This document shows, one piece after another, positions 62,711 to 64,000 of a stretch of DNA of 64,000 nucleotides. A model generated the notes under the pieces. It ran no database searches and was not told the origin of the DNA. It saw only the letters and a list, made by a program, of their open reading frames with translations. Location of the stretch: contig NZ_WIBF01000011.1 of NCBI RefSeq assembly GCF_009496005.1, positions 62,001-126,000 of the forward strand, written 5' to 3'. A program made the position numbers and the translations under genes. Source of the DNA: Tritonibacter litoralis. Lineage in GTDB: Bacteria > Pseudomonadota > Alphaproteobacteria > Rhodobacterales > Rhodobacteraceae. Numbering within the stretch: the first letter of the stretch is position 1; each line of letters opens with the position of its first letter.

Positions 62711-64000
62711 TTACTCAGCTGGGACGCTGTGTTCCGTGTCGGTGTTGCGCGCTTGGGCAATCATGTTGCGGCGCACATGGGCATAGTTGTCTTCGCCGCC
62801 GCCACGTTTGGCGCGGCGATCGTCCAGCAACGCTTCGGCGGCGTCAAACGCGCCCGAGCGCAGGCCGCAGTCGATGGTGATCCGTTCAAAAATATCCCTT
62901 TGTGCATGGCTGCCACCGGCCAGCTGCATGGTGTCACGCGCGGCGGTCAAGTGGTTGAAGGCCTTGGAGTAATCGCCCTCGCCAAAGGCTTCAAGACCCT
63001 GAGCGGCCTGAATACCCGGTGCGGCCATCCGTTCCTGTGATTCTGTGGCGCGTTTTTGCCCATCCGCTTGAATACGGGCAACCATCCGCTGAGTCTCGGC
63101 CGCGCGGTCGTGACCGGCCAGCGCCAGCAAATAGTGCAGATCGGCAAAGATCAGGCTGCCGTCCTCGGTGCGATTGGCGCAGAGCTCGGACAATTCGTCC
63201 CAGCGGTTGCCGACCTTCACGCCTTCCAGCTCCAGACGCATCAACAGCGAGGTGGCGTTTGAGATGTCGCGATAGTCGTCGGTCTTGTCTTTGCGCACCT
63301 CGGTGTCATAAAGCGCGATCGCTTCGTCCACCTGGCCCTGATCCAGATGCATCAGCGCCTTGTGCCACCAGACATGATAGCGGAAGTTGTTGCAATGGGC
63401 CCAGGCCTCTTCGCGACCTGCCAGCCACTCCAGACCTTGTTTGGCGTTGCCGGTCATCTCGTGAACGTGAGCGACCGAGTGCAGACCCCATGCATCATCG
63501 GGGGCCATCCACAGCGCCTGACGCCCGGCGTTTTCCGCCTTTTCATAAGCGCCGGTTTCTTCCAGTGCGAAGGAATGGCACCCCAGCAGATAGCCGCGCC
63601 CGGCGTGGTCAGGTTCATAGGCTGGCATCACCCGCTCGACCGAAGTCCGCATGCCGTGGTTATCTCCCATGATGAACCGGATCCCGTGACTGAGCTTCAT
63701 CGCCAGTGAGTCGCAGGGGTGGTCGTCCAGGATTGTCTCACAAATCTGGATGGCCTGGGTCGGGCGGCCCAACATCCAGGCCTCAAACGCGTCAACGTAT
63801 TTGCGTTCACGGGGCAGGGCGGCTTCGTAATAGGTCTTGGCGGTTTTTAACGCATCCTGTGCCATCGGCAGCAATTCAGAGCGACCCAGCATCAAAAGCG
63901 ACAGACCTTTGAGAGCATGGGCCAGCGCATATTCCGGAGCCTGTTGGAGAACAGCACCCAGATGATCAGCTGTTTTGGCCGCGTGCGCAAGCACGCCCAA
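62711..64000 (-). CDS. TTC38-like tetratricopeptide protein, N-terminus outside window
   Basis: 429 residues are visible and the frame is open at the window edge, so the true start lies beyond it. Several TPR-like helix pairs run through the whole length (for example GYLLGCHSFALEETGAYEKAENAGRQAL, HSVAHVHEMTGNAKQGLEWL). The FRYHVWWHKALMHLDQG stretch resembles the TTC38 group of eukaryotic and bacterial proteins. It is cytoplasmic by appearance, function unknown. Close spacing to opgC suggests a shared transcript, but a functional link is not shown. Confidence 0.8.
   Translation of the reverse strand: MGVLAHAAKTADHLGAVLQQAPEYALAHALKGLSLLMLGRSELLPMAQDALKTAKTYYEAALPRERKYVDAFEAWMLGRPTQAIQICETILDDHPCDSLAMKLSHGIRFIMGDNHGMRTSVERVMPAYEPDHAGRGYLLGCHSFALEETGAYEKAENAGRQALWMAPDDAWGLHSVAHVHEMTGNAKQGLEWLAGREEAWAHCNNFRYHVWWHKALMHLDQGQVDEAIALYDTEVRKDKTDDYRDISNATSLLMRLELEGVKVGNRWDELSELCANRTEDGSLIFADLHYLLALAGHDRAAETQRMVARIQADGQKRATESQERMAAPGIQAAQGLEAFGEGDYSKAFNHLTAARDTMQLAGGSHAQRDIFERITIDCGLRSGAFDAAEALLDDRRAKRGGGEDNYAHVRRNMIAQARNTDTEHSVPAE

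Noticed and set aside
1-64000. CRISPR arrays, insertion sequences, prophage or toxin-antitoxin loci
   Set aside because: No regularly spaced direct repeats, transposase, phage structural gene or paired small genes of those types were recognised.

Overview
The window reads as a chromosomal segment of a marine alphaproteobacterium of the Roseobacter group (Rhodobacteraceae). This is inferred from gene content rather than a search: an NDH-SelD fusion next to an Mrp antiporter operon, Hint-domain and sulfotransferase proteins, paired MerR regulators over a beta-oxidation cluster, PrpE, a DmdC-type acyl-CoA dehydrogenase, and GC-rich coding with ATGA-coupled operons. No phage, insertion sequence, CRISPR array or rRNA was seen. 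One tRNA, Leu(UAA), lies near the left end.

Layout. 1-0.5 kb: the end of a TPR protein, then tRNA-Leu. 1.2-7.1 kb: a tightly packed surface-sugar operon with two glycosyltransferases, an SDR, a ColD-type PLP dehydratase with His in place of the usual PLP lysine, Gmd, and a fucose-synthase-family epimerase/reductase. Together these imply GDP-L-colitose and/or GDP-L-fucose synthesis. 7.2-14.3 kb: housekeeping and orphan genes, including a PRMT-like methyltransferase, two alpha/beta hydrolases, a DUF817 membrane protein, glyA and nadK. 14.6-17.8 kb: a glycine betaine/proline ABC transporter. 17.8-23.9 kb: amidase, propionyl-CoA synthetase and malic enzyme. 24.3-28.0 kb: nucleoside salvage (cdd-deoA-deoB, upp). 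28.1-32.1 kb: a SPOR protein, a pseudo-M48 membrane protein, a sulfotransferase and a degenerate Hint protein. 32.3-40.2 kb: fatty-acid oxidation on the minus strand (two MerR regulators, acyl-CoA dehydrogenase, small protein, GST, thiolase, cupin, fadJ). 40.3-47.8 kb: two hotdog thioesterases, MATE exporter, ArsC-like protein, pyrD, DUF952, 5'-nucleotidase, DUF1992, SRAP and MarR. 48.3-56.3 kb: an Mrp Na+/H+ antiporter operon with fused AB, followed by the NDH-SelD fusion. 56.6-64 kb: rhodanese, esterase, the opgC-opgG-opgH periplasmic glucan operon and a TTC38-like TPR protein cut by the window edge.

Three systems point to life in salt water: betaine uptake, the Mrp antiporter and osmoregulated periplasmic glucans. 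A second theme is catabolism of acyl-CoAs (PrpE, MaeB, FadA, FadJ, acyl-CoA dehydrogenase, MerR regulators), with recognisable operator-like sites.

The most unusual items are: the SelD half of the NDH-SelD fusion, which has lost all three Asp metal ligands while keeping the catalytic Cys and Lys; a bacterial PRMT-like enzyme with an intact double-E loop; the lysine-less ColD in a colitose-type cluster; and an intergenic palindromic repeat family (about 10.9-11.1 kb and 24.0-24.2 kb) whose hairpin shows a compensatory base change between copies.
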